DNA of 64,000 nucleotides from Kushneria indalinina DSM 14324 (GCF_003385845.1 NZ_QRDJ01000007.1:833380-897379), one strand, 5' to 3'. Shown: positions 17,684 to 26,478, counted from the stretch's first letter. Translations and numbers: made by a program. The notes: a model not told the origin generated them from the sequence alone.

Positions 17684-18427
17684 TCAGGCCTTGTGATCGC
17701 GCAGCCATGTCTCGATCAGGGCATGCAGCCGTTCCCCGGAGAAGCTGGGGAAATGGCCGCCGTGTACCGTTCGGGCCGGCAGGGCGCGTAGTCGCCGCAT
17801 ACTGGCGGCGTAGTCGTCGAGATTGCTGTGCCAGGTATCTTCGATCAGCGGCCCGTCATAGATCAGATCACCCGAGATCAGGGTGGCGCTGGCGGCTTCC
17901 CACAGTGCGATGCCGCCCGGCGAATGGCCCGGCGTGTGGATGACTTCAAAGCGGCGATCGCCCAGATCCAGCATGTCACCGTCTTCTAGACATGCGATGC
18001 GATCGGGCGGAGAGAGGCGATACCGGTGATATTCAAACGGGGCCGGCGGCAGCGCCTCGAACATGGCGTCGTCGAGAAAATCGGCGGCCAGGGTGCGCTC
18101 AAGGTCGGGACTGGCAAGGATGTCGGCCTCGGCCGCGTGGACATGGCAGGTGCCAAATTCATGCGCCGCGCCGATGTGATCAAAATGAGTATGACTGGCC
18201 ACTGCCAGCAGATCGCGCTCGGTCAACTGCGGCACATGCCGGCGCAGCGGCACCGCCCCCAGGCCAAAATCCACCAGCAGATCGCGATCGCGGCCGCGAA
18301 CATGCCAGATATTGCAGCGGTAAAAGGGTCGGATCGCCGGCTCATCGATACAGGTGATGCCTGCGCCCATGGTTGTGGTGCGATACCACTGATCAGCGTC
18401 GCGGCGTGGCAGGACAATATGGGTCAT
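17684..18427 (-). CDS. Metallo-beta-lactamase-fold hydrolase
   Basis: 247 residues with the MBL zinc site HTHFDH (79-84), then TPGHSPG (His168), Asp187 and a C-terminal HGGH (222-225). Such proteins hydrolyse esters, thioesters or lactones. It overlaps the preceding NCS1 permease by ATGA, so it is an integral member of the guanidino operon, although no MBL enzyme is part of the described arginine transaminase pathway. It could open a lactam or thioester formed from a pathway intermediate, or protect against a side product; this is speculation. Confidence 0.85.
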   Translation of the reverse strand: MTHIVLPRRDADQWYRTTTMGAGITCIDEPAIRPFYRCNIWHVRGRDRDLLVDFGLGAVPLRRHVPQLTERDLLAVASHTHFDHIGAAHEFGTCHVHAAEADILASPDLERTLAADFLDDAMFEALPPAPFEYHRYRLSPPDRIACLEDGDMLDLGDRRFEVIHTPGHSPGGIALWEAASATLISGDLIYDGPLIEDTWHSNLDDYAASMRRLRALPARTVHGGHFPSFSGERLHALIETWLRDHKA

Positions 18428-19740
18428 GTATCACGCTCCGAAGGCGTCAGCACTCGGACACCGAGCCAGTAGAGCCCACCGGTGATGACAAATACCGGCA
18501 GCGAGGCGCCAAAGGGCAGCGGGGTCACCAGTGTCCACCAGGCTGCCAGCGCCGCGCCGATCAGATAGGCGCCGATGGCGATGGGTGCCGTGGGGCGCCC
18601 GGGCTGGCGTCGAGCATCGAGCAGTGCGGTGTTGTAGCCTTCACGACCGACGAGATAGTAGTCGGCAATCATTACCGAAAAGGCGGGAATGAACAGGGCG
18701 CCGATCAGCAGCAGAAAGTTCTGGAACTGATCCAGAATACCGGGAATCAGCGCGCCGAATACCGTGACAACACCGATGATCAGTGCCGGCTTCCAGAAAC
18801 TCATGCCCGGGGCGACATTCATGCACGAGAGTGTGGCGCTATAGACCGCCATGACGTTGGTTGTCATCACCGAAAAGAAGATGACCAGCGCTGCGGGCAG
18901 CCCGAAACCGAAGCCGGCCAGCAGGCGGGTCGGGTCATAGGTCTGCTCAAGGCCATTGATGATCGACAGTCCCGAGATGGCAGCCCCCAGCCCCATGGCG
19001 ATCAATGCCGCCAGAACGTAACCCAGCCAGGTGCCCCAGATGGCGATGGCGCCGCTTTTGCAGTTGCGGTTGTAATCGGCCGAGGAGGAGATCCACGAAA
19101 ACGCGGTGGCAATCACGATATCGAAGGCAATGCCCAGCGTAATGGCGTTACGGGACTCGACCGGTATTTCGACAAGCGCGCTGAGCTCGTAGTGGCGATT
19201 GAGTTGATAAAGCACGATCCCGGCCAGCACGAGCATGGCCAGCGCCGCCCAGCGTTCGACGCGCTCAATACCCAGGTGTCCGCGCAGTACGACCATGACG
19301 ACCACGGTTTCGCACAAAATCGTCATCAAGGGCAGATTGGAGTAGCCGCTGGTGGCCTCAATGGCGTAGTCAAGGCTCATACCCGCCAGCAGCGCCTGAA
19401 TCCAGCTCCAGGCAATCAGTACACACATGTTGACCAGTGAGATCAGCCGGCTGCCCAGCGGCCCATAGGCGCGCCTGGTCAATACCATGGAGGGCAGGCC
19501 GGTGCGCTGACCCATCAGTCCCACCAGCAAAAGCGGTATGGCACCGATCACCGAACCCAGAGCGACGGTGCCCATGGCGGTAGTGAAGGAAAGATCCGGC
19601 ACCAGCAGCATGCCGGTCAGAATGGTGGTCACGACCACATTGGCACCCAGCCACAGGGCCAGTGTGCCGAAGGCGCCGAGACTGCGGTGCTGATGCTCGC
19701 CCAGCGTGTCCTGCCCGAAAAAATTTTTGAAAGAGGGCAT
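18424..19740 (-). CDS. NCS1-family cytosine/purine-type permease
   Basis: 438 residues with about twelve membrane helices: GAFGTLALWLGANVVVTTI, GQRTGLPSMVLTRRAYG (the NCS1 signature loop) and FSWISSSADYNRNCKSG. NCS1 carriers import nucleobases, hydantoins, allantoin or related planar nitrogen compounds with Na+ or H+. Placed between aruI and the MBL gene, it may bring in a guanidino or cyclic urea compound. AAGGAC precedes the ATG at 19740; the 20-codon upstream extension is rejected. Confidence 0.87.
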   Translation of the reverse strand: MPSFKNFFGQDTLGEHQHRSLGAFGTLALWLGANVVVTTILTGMLLVPDLSFTTAMGTVALGSVIGAIPLLLVGLMGQRTGLPSMVLTRRAYGPLGSRLISLVNMCVLIAWSWIQALLAGMSLDYAIEATSGYSNLPLMTILCETVVVMVVLRGHLGIERVERWAALAMLVLAGIVLYQLNRHYELSALVEIPVESRNAITLGIAFDIVIATAFSWISSSADYNRNCKSGAIAIWGTWLGYVLAALIAMGLGAAISGLSIINGLEQTYDPTRLLAGFGFGLPAALVIFFSVMTTNVMAVYSATLSCMNVAPGMSFWKPALIIGVVTVFGALIPGILDQFQNFLLLIGALFIPAFSVMIADYYLVGREGYNTALLDARRQPGRPTAPIAIGAYLIGAALAAWWTLVTPLPFGASLPVFVITGGLYWLGVRVLTPSERDT

Positions 19741-19778
19741 GCGATTGTCCTTGTAATGTTGAGCGCCGGCACCCGGGT

Positions 19779-21377
19779 TTAGACACGGCCAGCCTGCCAC
19801 TGCCCGGCATCGATCTCGATCAGGCAGGGTGCATCCAGCGCTCTGTTGTTCAACGCTTCTTCCAGCGCCTGTGGTGTGGTCACCCGGAGAGCGGCGATGC
19901 CAAATCCGGCGGCCAGCTGCTGAAAGTCGGGCGCTACCGGGTCCACTCCCAGCCGTGTAACACCTGCGCTATCCATGGCGCGGCGGATCTCCTCAAAGCC
20001 TGCGTTGTGCCAGACCACGATGATGATCGGCAGTTGTTCTTCGAGCGCGACACCAAGCTCTGCCAGGGTAAACATCACGCCACCGTCCCCGACCAGTGCC
20101 ACCACCGGTAGGTCGGGGCGTGCCAGTGCTGCGCCCAGTGCAGCCGGCAGACCGTAGCCCAGCGTGCCGTAGCCGGTGGAGGCATTGAAAAAGCGGCGAG
20201 GGGCGCCGCGCGCGAGCAGATGATTGGCGGCATAGACCGGCGCGGTGGAGTCACCCACGATGATCGCCTCGGGCAGCACGCGCGTCAGTATCTCGAACAG
20301 CGGAACGAAGGGCGCCATGTCAGGGCGTTCATGCAGCGCCAGGCGACGGTGCAGGGCACTGACGATGGCGGCGCCGTTACGCTCGACCGGGGTCAGCCGG
20401 GCCAGCAAGTTGGTCATGGCGGCGCTGGCGTCGGCCACCAGCCCCAGCGCCGGTGGATGATTGGCATTGAGCTGCCCGGGGTCGATATCGATGCGAATCA
20501 GCCGACCGGTCAGCCTGAAGCCGCCGTCGAAGGTGACGTCATAATCGGTCTCGCCCAGCTCGGTGCCGATCGCCAGAATGACATCGGCCTGCGCGGCGAA
20601 TTCGCGAACCTCGGGCCAGGTGGCATTGGCACTCAGATCTAGTGGATGATTACGCCCCAGCACGCCACGTGCGTTGATGGTGGTCAACACGGGCGCATCG
20701 AGTCGCTCGGCCAGCGCGCGTGCTGCCTCCGGATTTCTGACGCAGCCACCCCCGAGCAGCAGCAGCGGTCGCTGTGCTTCGTTCAGCCATTGAGTGGCCT
20801 GTGCGATGGCCTCCGGGTCGGGCGCCGGGGCGTACAGGTGCGCCGTTGCGGGCAGCGGCGACTCAAGCGTGACGTTGAACAGGTCACGGGGAATGCTGAT
20901 ATGCACCGGGCCCGGCCGGGCCGTATCGAATACGGCCAGGGCGCGATCCAGCACGCGCGGCAGATTGGCAGGGTCAAGCAGGGTATGGCTGAAGACGCTG
21001 AGACCGGCCAGCGTGTCATGCTGGCTGGGCATTTCATGCAGGCGACCTTCGCCCATGCCAAGCTCGGCGCGCCGGTTGACGCTTGAGATCACCAGCATCG
21101 GTACGCTGTCGGCCAGTGCCTGCCCCATGGCCGTGGCGATGTTGGTCATGCCCGGGCCGGTAATGATGAAACAGGCCGCCGGCCGGCCGCTGGCGCGCGC
21201 GTAGCCGTCTGCCATGAAACCAGCGCCCTGTTCATGGCGCGGGGTGACATGCCGCAGTGCGCCACCCGCCAGCCCGCGATAGAGTTCAATGGTATGAACG
21301 CCGGGAATGCCGAAGACGGTATCGATACCGTGCGCCGCCAGCGCCCGTACCAGCCAGTGTGCCAGAGTATGACTCAT
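19779..21377 (-). CDS. aruI: ThDP-dependent 2-keto acid decarboxylase, probably 5-guanidino-2-oxopentanoate decarboxylase
   Basis: 532 residues, three-domain thiamine-diphosphate enzyme: catalytic Glu49 in RHEQGAGFMADGYAR, central Rossmann-like domain (about 185-330), and the ThDP/Mg motif starting GDG at 430-432. Stretches such as VFGIPGVHTIELYRGL and FIITGPGMTNIATAMGQA match AruI of Pseudomonas aeruginosa as I remember it. AruI turns 5-guanidino-2-oxopentanoate (from arginine) into 4-guanidinobutyraldehyde. The ATG overlaps the SSS stop (ATGA), which fixes the start; the open frame running 108 codons further upstream is a shadow. No aruH aminotransferase is in the window. Acetolactate synthase-like is the fallback label. 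Confidence 0.82.
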   Translation of the reverse strand: MSHTLAHWLVRALAAHGIDTVFGIPGVHTIELYRGLAGGALRHVTPRHEQGAGFMADGYARASGRPAACFIITGPGMTNIATAMGQALADSVPMLVISSVNRRAELGMGEGRLHEMPSQHDTLAGLSVFSHTLLDPANLPRVLDRALAVFDTARPGPVHISIPRDLFNVTLESPLPATAHLYAPAPDPEAIAQATQWLNEAQRPLLLLGGGCVRNPEAARALAERLDAPVLTTINARGVLGRNHPLDLSANATWPEVREFAAQADVILAIGTELGETDYDVTFDGGFRLTGRLIRIDIDPGQLNANHPPALGLVADASAAMTNLLARLTPVERNGAAIVSALHRRLALHERPDMAPFVPLFEILTRVLPEAIIVGDSTAPVYAANHLLARGAPRRFFNASTGYGTLGYGLPAALGAALARPDLPVVALVGDGGVMFTLAELGVALEEQLPIIIVVWHNAGFEEIRRAMDSAGVTRLGVDPVAPDFQQLAAGFGIAALRVTTPQALEEALNNRALDAPCLIEIDAGQWQAGRV

Positions 21378-22762
21378 GCGCCTGCCTCCGCCACCGGGCG
21401 GCTGTGATCGGGTCGGGCCAGACTGCCGGCCACGAAGCAGACCAGACTGGCGAAGAGGCCGGCGTAGACCGGGGTATTGGCCAGCAGCCCGTCCTTGAAC
21501 ATGAACATCAGTACCGCCACCGTGCCGGCGGCCATGGCCGCGATGGCCCCGACGTTGGAGGCGCGTTTCCAGAACATGGCCCCAATGATGGGGACCAGCA
21601 TGCCGCCGACCAGCAGGTTGTAGGCGATGGTCAGCGCGCCAATGACATCGTTGACCACCAAGGACAGCAGTACGGTCAGTACCCCGATCAGCAGTGTACA
21701 CAGACGGTGGGTCGACAGGCGCTCATCCGGCGCGCGACCGGTGAGAACCGGCAGTAGATCGCGAGTCAGAAGTGTCGAGGCGGCCAGGGTTCCGGCGCTG
21801 GAGGTCGACATCATGGCCGCCATGGCGGCAGCTATGATCAGGCCACGAATCCCATCGGGCAGCGCCAGCTGGGCAACGGCGGCGAAGGCATTGTCGGCAT
21901 TGTCGAGATCGGGCAGCAGTACGCTGGCCGCCACGCCGACCAGGGCACCAAGTACCCCATAGACGATGCAGTAGAGGCCGGCACCGGCGCCGGCTAGGCG
22001 GGCCACGCGTACCGAGCGGGCGGTAAACACCCGCTGCCAGATATCCTGGCCGATCAGAATGCCGAGGAAATAGATTACGAAGTAGGTGATGATGGTGTTC
22101 CAGCCGATCCCCGTCAGCGAGAAATGGCCCGGATCAGCCCTTTCCATCAGGGCGCTCCAGCCCCCGGCGTAGTGGACGGTCAGCGGCAGCATCAGGCCCA
22201 CCATGCCGATGGTCATGATCACGAACTGCACGATATCGGTCAGCGTCAGCGACCACATGCCGCCGATGGTGGCATAGACCACGACGATGCTGCCGCCGAC
22301 CAGGACGCCCACCCAGGCCGGTACTGCAAACAGCACGGTGACCAAGGTGCCAATGGCAATGGTGGAGGTCACTGCGATCATCAGGTCATAGGCGAGCATG
22401 ACGGCCGAGCTGACGGTTTTCGCCGCCGGCGTATAGCGCCGCTCCAGTAGCTGGGTGACGGTATAGAGCTTCAGTTTTGCCAGTGGCCCGGCCAGTACCA
22501 GACTCAGTACGATCAGCCCCAGGCCGAGGGCCGCACACAGCCACATGCCCGAAAGGCCATAGGTGTAGCCCAGCGTGACCGTGCCGACGGTGGAGGCGCC
22601 GCCGAGCACGACCGCCGAGAGTGTGCCGATATAGAGTCCCGGTCCCAGCCGACGGCCGGCCACCAGATAGTCCTCCTGATTGCGGGCACGCCTCATGCCC
22701 ACCCAGCCCAGCGCCAGCATGCCCAGCGCATAGAGCGCAATGACCAGTAGATCGAGCCACAT
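21374..22762 (-). CDS. SSS-family sodium:solute symporter in the guanidino operon
   Basis: 462 residues with about thirteen membrane helices: NQEDYLVAGRRLGPGLYIGTLS, GAVVLGGAST-type loop and SSAGTLAASTLLTRDL, all SSS hallmarks. It should take up an organic substrate with Na+, which suits a halophile. It lies between gbuA and aruI and overlaps aruI by four bases. The likely cargo is a guanidino acid such as 4-guanidinobutyrate, or arginine-derived keto acid; this is inferred only from position. Confidence 0.87.
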   Translation of the reverse strand: MWLDLLVIALYALGMLALGWVGMRRARNQEDYLVAGRRLGPGLYIGTLSAVVLGGASTVGTVTLGYTYGLSGMWLCAALGLGLIVLSLVLAGPLAKLKLYTVTQLLERRYTPAAKTVSSAVMLAYDLMIAVTSTIAIGTLVTVLFAVPAWVGVLVGGSIVVVYATIGGMWSLTLTDIVQFVIMTIGMVGLMLPLTVHYAGGWSALMERADPGHFSLTGIGWNTIITYFVIYFLGILIGQDIWQRVFTARSVRVARLAGAGAGLYCIVYGVLGALVGVAASVLLPDLDNADNAFAAVAQLALPDGIRGLIIAAAMAAMMSTSSAGTLAASTLLTRDLLPVLTGRAPDERLSTHRLCTLLIGVLTVLLSLVVNDVIGALTIAYNLLVGGMLVPIIGAMFWKRASNVGAIAAMAAGTVAVLMFMFKDGLLANTPVYAGLFASLVCFVAGSLARPDHSRPVAEAGA

Positions 22763-22853
22763 ACAGAATCATCCTTCCGCCCCGGGGACGGTGTTTGTTG
22801 TTGTGATGGCGTACGGCTGCTGCCAGATGGCTGGCGCCGACTGGCATAGTGGG

Positions 22854-23807
22854 CTAGCGGTATTGAACGCCGGGCAGGATGCAGAGCAGCTCAAACATCA
22901 GATTGGCCGCCACCACTGCCGTCTGCCCATGGGGGTCATAGGGCGGCGATACCTCGACCAGATCACAGCCGACGATATCCAGCCCCCTGAGACCGCGGAT
23001 GATCTCCAGTGCCTGGGGAATGGTCAGGCCACCGATCTCCACCGTGCCGGTGCCCGGCGCGTAGGCGGGATCGAGGCTGTCGATGTCATAGGTGACATAG
23101 ACCGGGCCACCACCTACCTTCTCGCGGATCTCGGCCATCAGGGGTGTGAGTGACTTGTGCCAGCACTCTTCGGCAGGCACCACGCGAAACCCCTGCTGGC
23201 GGCCCCAGTCAAATTCATCGGGCGCGTAGCCGGTACCCCGCAGGCCGATCTGGGCGACCCGCTGACAGTCCAGCAGCCCCTCCTCGACTGCGCGGCGAAA
23301 GGGCGTGCCATGGGCAATTTCTTCACCGAACATCTGCTCATTGATGTCGGCATGGGCATCGATGTGTACCAGGCCCACCGGACCATGCTTTTTGGCCATC
23401 GCGCGCAGAATCGGCAGGGCAATGGTGTGATCGCCGCCCAGCGTCAGCGGTATAACGTCGTGGGTGAGCAGATCATCGAACCAGTGCTCGATGATCGCGA
23501 CGCTTTTTTTGAGATCGAAGGTATTGATCGGTACATCACCGATATCGGCAATCTGAAGACTCTCGAAAGGCGCCGCGCCGGTGGCGACATTGAAGGGACG
23601 CAGCATGCGTGACTCGTCCCGGATCTGGCGCGGACCGAAACGGGTACCGGGGCGGTTGGAGGTGCCAATATCCATCGGAATGCCAATGAAGGCGACGTCC
23701 AGCCCAGCACCGGTATCCTGGGTGGGCAGGCGCATCATGGTGGCCGGGCCACCAAAGCGGGGCATCTCGTTGCCGCCCAGTGGCTGATTGAAGTTCCTGG
23801 TGCTCAT
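22854..23807 (-). CDS. gbuA: Guanidinobutyrase (ureohydrolase)
   Basis: 317 residues of the arginase/agmatinase family with the binuclear manganese ligands His127 (GGDHTI), Asp150, His152, Asp154 (HIDAHAD), Asp241 and Asp243 (DIDSLDP). The N-terminus NQPLGGNEMPRFGG and PGTRFGPRQIR match GbuA of P. aeruginosa as I remember it (about 319 residues) better than agmatinase SpeB. It splits 4-guanidinobutyrate into GABA and urea. GAGGA six bases before the ATG sets the start. First gene of the operon, read from the sigma-54 type promoter at 23846-23861. Confidence 0.88.
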   Translation of the reverse strand: MSTRNFNQPLGGNEMPRFGGPATMMRLPTQDTGAGLDVAFIGIPMDIGTSNRPGTRFGPRQIRDESRMLRPFNVATGAAPFESLQIADIGDVPINTFDLKKSVAIIEHWFDDLLTHDVIPLTLGGDHTIALPILRAMAKKHGPVGLVHIDAHADINEQMFGEEIAHGTPFRRAVEEGLLDCQRVAQIGLRGTGYAPDEFDWGRQQGFRVVPAEECWHKSLTPLMAEIREKVGGGPVYVTYDIDSLDPAYAPGTGTVEIGGLTIPQALEIIRGLRGLDIVGCDLVEVSPPYDPHGQTAVVAANLMFELLCILPGVQYR

Positions 23808-23836
23808 CGTTGATCCTCGAATGCCAGTAGCAGGTA

Positions 23837-23971
23837 CTGATTCATTGCAGTAATCGTGCCAATTCTGCAATGGCCGTGATTCAAGCAGTTACAAGCAGCC
23901 TTGATGCACGGATGAATCATTTCCCTGTCAATGATGATTCATTGTTGTATGGTGATCCATCCATGAATCAC
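23837..23971. promoter_or_regulatory. Cluster of six ATGATTCAT-type motifs (probable activator sites)
   Basis: A 9-bp motif recurs in both orientations: 23837-23845 and 23876-23884 (near matches), 23912-23920 and 23934-23942 (exact inverted pair, 13-bp spacer), 23952-23960 and 23963-23971 (inverted pair, each one or two changes). The exact pair is centred about 92 bases upstream of the predicted gbuA start, a usual place for a sigma-54 activator; the last pair abuts the activator gene's ribosome site and could serve autoregulation. Confidence 0.72.
23846..23861 (-). promoter_or_regulatory. Sigma-54 (-24/-12) promoter of gbuA
   Basis: On the minus strand TGGCACGATTACTGCA matches TGGCACG-N4-TTGCA at every defined position but one, with GG and GC at the required spacing. 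The predicted start of transcription near 23835 leaves a leader of about 28 bases including the gbuA ribosome site. The divergent gene encodes an AAA+ sigma-54 activator. Confidence 0.85.
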
Positions 23972-23981
23972 CGGAGGCGAT

Positions 23982-25394
23982 ATGAGCGATATCGACAGCG
24001 CGCTTTTGGAGGTCCTGCTGGAATCATCCCACGATCATCTGGTCATCACTGACGCCACCGGTGACATACTGCACGCAAGCCCCGGCGCCTGTGCGGTCTA
24101 TGGCGTCTCGATGCAGGCGCTGCGCAGTACCAGCGCCCAGGCGCTTGAAGCCCGCGGAGTGTTCTCGCCTTCGGTCACCATGAAGGTATTGGCCAGTGGC
24201 GCCTCGGCACAGGTCATGCAGACCACGCTGACCGGTCGACAGGTACTGGCCGAGGCGCATCCGATCTTTGTGCACGACGAGCTGGTACGGGTCGTAAGCC
24301 GATCACGGGACATGACGGATCTGCAGCTTCTACAGGAAGAGTACGCGCTGCTGTCTAATCGGTTTAACGATCAGTTGCGTCGCAGCGACCCGGATACCCT
24401 GACCAGAACCCTGGGACTTGAGGCATTCGAGGTGCGCAGCCGTGGTATGCAGGATGCGGTGGCCCTGCTTAAAAGAGTGGCTGATACGCAGGTCACTGTA
24501 CTGCTGACTGGGGAATCCGGTGTGGGCAAGACCGCGCTGGCGCGGCAGGTACACTGCTGGAGCGAGCGTCGTGAAGGGCCCTTCGTCGATGTGAACTGCA
24601 GCGCCATCCCTGAAAGTCTGTTTGAATCGGAAGTCTTTGGCTATGCACCGGGGGCGTTCAGCGGGGCCTCCCGACGTGGCAAGCCGGGGCTGATGGAACA
24701 GGCCGAGGGCGGCACTCTGTTTCTTGACGAGATCGCCGAACTACCGCTATCCGTGCAGGCCAAGCTGCTCAAAGTATTACAGGACGGTATGGTCATGCGT
24801 CTTGGCGATACCTTGCCCAGGCGGCTCGACTTTCGCCTGGTCGTGGCTACCAATCAGGCGCTGGAGCATCGTGTGGAGGAAGGCGCTTTTCGGCTGGACC
24901 TTTATTACCGTCTCAATGTGGTGCCCGTTCATCTGCCGCCCCTGCGCGAGCGACGTGAGGATATTCCGGCGCTGGTAGAGCGCCAGATGCGTCGACTCAA
25001 CGAACGCTACGGTCTCACTCGCGTGATTGATGAGCGGCTCTGGGCGCAGCTGATGAGCCATGACTGGCCCGGTAACGTTCGTGAGCTGGAAAATTTCCTT
25101 GAGCGCAGCTGGTTGACCAGTGATATGGATGTTGCAGACGACACCCGCGAAAGAAGCTGTCGGCTGATACCGTCGAAAGGGGCTGAAGTCGCCAGCGACT
25201 TCGAACCCGAAGCGCTGCCAGAGAGTGACACGTTCAATCTTGCAGCCACCCTTCTGCGTACGGAGCGTGAGCTGCTTGAACGCGCCGTTCGCGGTGCTTC
25301 TTCCACCTATGAGCTGGCTCGGCGGCTGGGCATCAGCCAGCCTAGCGCGGTGCGCAAGCTTAAAAAGCATGGCTTGCGGGTGTCGTCGCGGTAA
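23982..25394 (+). CDS. PAS-AAA+ sigma-54-dependent activator
   Basis: 470 residues: N-terminal PAS-like sensor (about 10-110), linker helix, AAA+ domain with Walker A GESGVGKT (177-184), Walker B GGTLFLDE (243-250) and the sigma-54 contact loop written GAFSGA (224-229) instead of GAFTGA; a small C-terminal helix-turn-helix (YELARRLGISQPSAVRKLKKHGL, about 440-465) of the TyrR/Fis type. Family members open sigma-54 promoters using ATP. It is divergent from the gbuA operon, which has a good -24/-12 promoter, so it should be its activator, with the PAS domain sensing a guanidino compound. CGGAGG precedes the ATG. Confidence 0.9.
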   Translation: MSDIDSALLEVLLESSHDHLVITDATGDILHASPGACAVYGVSMQALRSTSAQALEARGVFSPSVTMKVLASGASAQVMQTTLTGRQVLAEAHPIFVHDELVRVVSRSRDMTDLQLLQEEYALLSNRFNDQLRRSDPDTLTRTLGLEAFEVRSRGMQDAVALLKRVADTQVTVLLTGESGVGKTALARQVHCWSERREGPFVDVNCSAIPESLFESEVFGYAPGAFSGASRRGKPGLMEQAEGGTLFLDEIAELPLSVQAKLLKVLQDGMVMRLGDTLPRRLDFRLVVATNQALEHRVEEGAFRLDLYYRLNVVPVHLPPLRERREDIPALVERQMRRLNERYGLTRVIDERLWAQLMSHDWPGNVRELENFLERSWLTSDMDVADDTRERSCRLIPSKGAEVASDFEPEALPESDTFNLAATLLRTERELLERAVRGASSTYELARRLGISQPSAVRKLKKHGLRVSSR

Positions 25395-25431
25395 GCTTGG
25401 CCCTTTCATGCATTGAAGCGAGGAACAGACA

Positions 25432-25977
25432 ATGCGTCAGTGGCAGGTATGGGCGGGTGCCGTATTGGTGATGGGACTGTCCGGCTGTGAAAGCGTGCAG
25501 CGAATGGCGCAGAACATTCCGGGCGCTGAACATATTCCGGGGCTTTCCAGCGAGGGTCCGGTCGAGGCGACCGTGCCCAGGCAGGTGCCCTTCCCGGTCG
25601 AGACCTATGCAGCGCTTTCAAAAACCGGTACTGCGACCATCAAGGGGCGTCTGGCCTATCAGCTGACCTCGGGACAGACCGTTTACGGCAATCGTGAGAA
25701 GGTTTCGATTGCGCCGGCCACCGAGTATTCGGCCGAAGCCGCCGACAAGGCCCTGGCCGGTCAGCGCGTTGAGCCGGCCGACCCGCGCGCGCAGGCCTAT
25801 ACCCACATGACCACCACCGACGCCAACGGCTACTTCACTGCCACCGGCATCCCGGCGGGTACCTTTTATGTGGCCGGCACCGTGGCGCTGCCCAACGGTC
25901 AGGGACGAAGCCCGTTCATCCTCAAGCAGGTGCGGGTGAAGGAGGGCGGCTCGGTCAACGTGACGCTGAGTCGATAA
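25432..25977 (+). CDS. Putative lipoprotein with carboxypeptidase-regulatory-like fold
   Basis: 181 residues. Lipobox LSGC places the modified cysteine near residue 19. After a linker, residues about 65-180 form a small beta-sandwich with GTATIKGRLAYQ and TTDANGYFTATGIPAGTFYV, the pattern of carboxypeptidase-regulatory / transthyretin-like domains. It is probably anchored in the outer membrane facing the periplasm. Role unknown. A tight ribosome site (GAGG) precedes the ATG. It follows the activator by 37 bases and might be co-transcribed with it and the MAPEG gene. Confidence 0.65.
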   Translation: MRQWQVWAGAVLVMGLSGCESVQRMAQNIPGAEHIPGLSSEGPVEATVPRQVPFPVETYAALSKTGTATIKGRLAYQLTSGQTVYGNREKVSIAPATEYSAEAADKALAGQRVEPADPRAQAYTHMTTTDANGYFTATGIPAGTFYVAGTVALPNGQGRSPFILKQVRVKEGGSVNVTLSR

Positions 25978-26026
25978 TAGATCGCCGCTGCAACCCTGTT
26001 GAACCATCCTGTCCTGGAGAACCTCA

Positions 26027-26470
26027 ATGAAAGCCGCCATGCTCGCCCCGGCAGCCGTTTTGATCCTGTGGTCACTGGTCATGCTGTTCTGGATGGCCTT
26101 CAGTCGCTTCAGGGCGATGAAGGACACCGGCGGTGATCTGAAAAGCGCCCGCCCGGGTGGGCGCGGTCAGGACCTGGAAAGGGTGCTGCCCGAGCGTGCC
26201 AACTGGAAGGCGCACAACTACACCCATTTGATGGAGCAGCCCACGATCTTTTATCCGGCGGTCATCATTCTGGCCATGATGGGCGCCAGTCCTCTGGATG
26301 TGTTGTTTGCCTGGGGGTATGTGCTGTTTCGCATCATCCACTCCCTTTATCAGGCCACCATCAATCGAGTTGCGGTGCGCTTTCCCCTGTTTCTGGTATC
26401 GACCATCGCTCTGGTCTGGCTGGCCTTGCGGGCGGTGGCGGTCACGCTGTTTGCCTCCGGGGCGGTCTAA
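26027..26470 (+). CDS. MAPEG-family membrane protein
   Basis: 147 residues with four predicted membrane helices and the MAPEG pattern: N-terminal helix, LPERANWKAHNYTHLMEQPTIFYPAV loop and ARG-type helix VLFRIIHSLYQATINRVAVRF. Bacterial MAPEG proteins are membrane glutathione transferases/peroxidases or of unknown activity. CTGGAG precedes the ATG. It converges with the VOC gene, nine bases apart. Confidence 0.82.
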   Translation: MKAAMLAPAAVLILWSLVMLFWMAFSRFRAMKDTGGDLKSARPGGRGQDLERVLPERANWKAHNYTHLMEQPTIFYPAVIILAMMGASPLDVLFAWGYVLFRIIHSLYQATINRVAVRFPLFLVSTIALVWLALRAVAVTLFASGAV

Positions 26471-26478
26471 AGGGCTAT

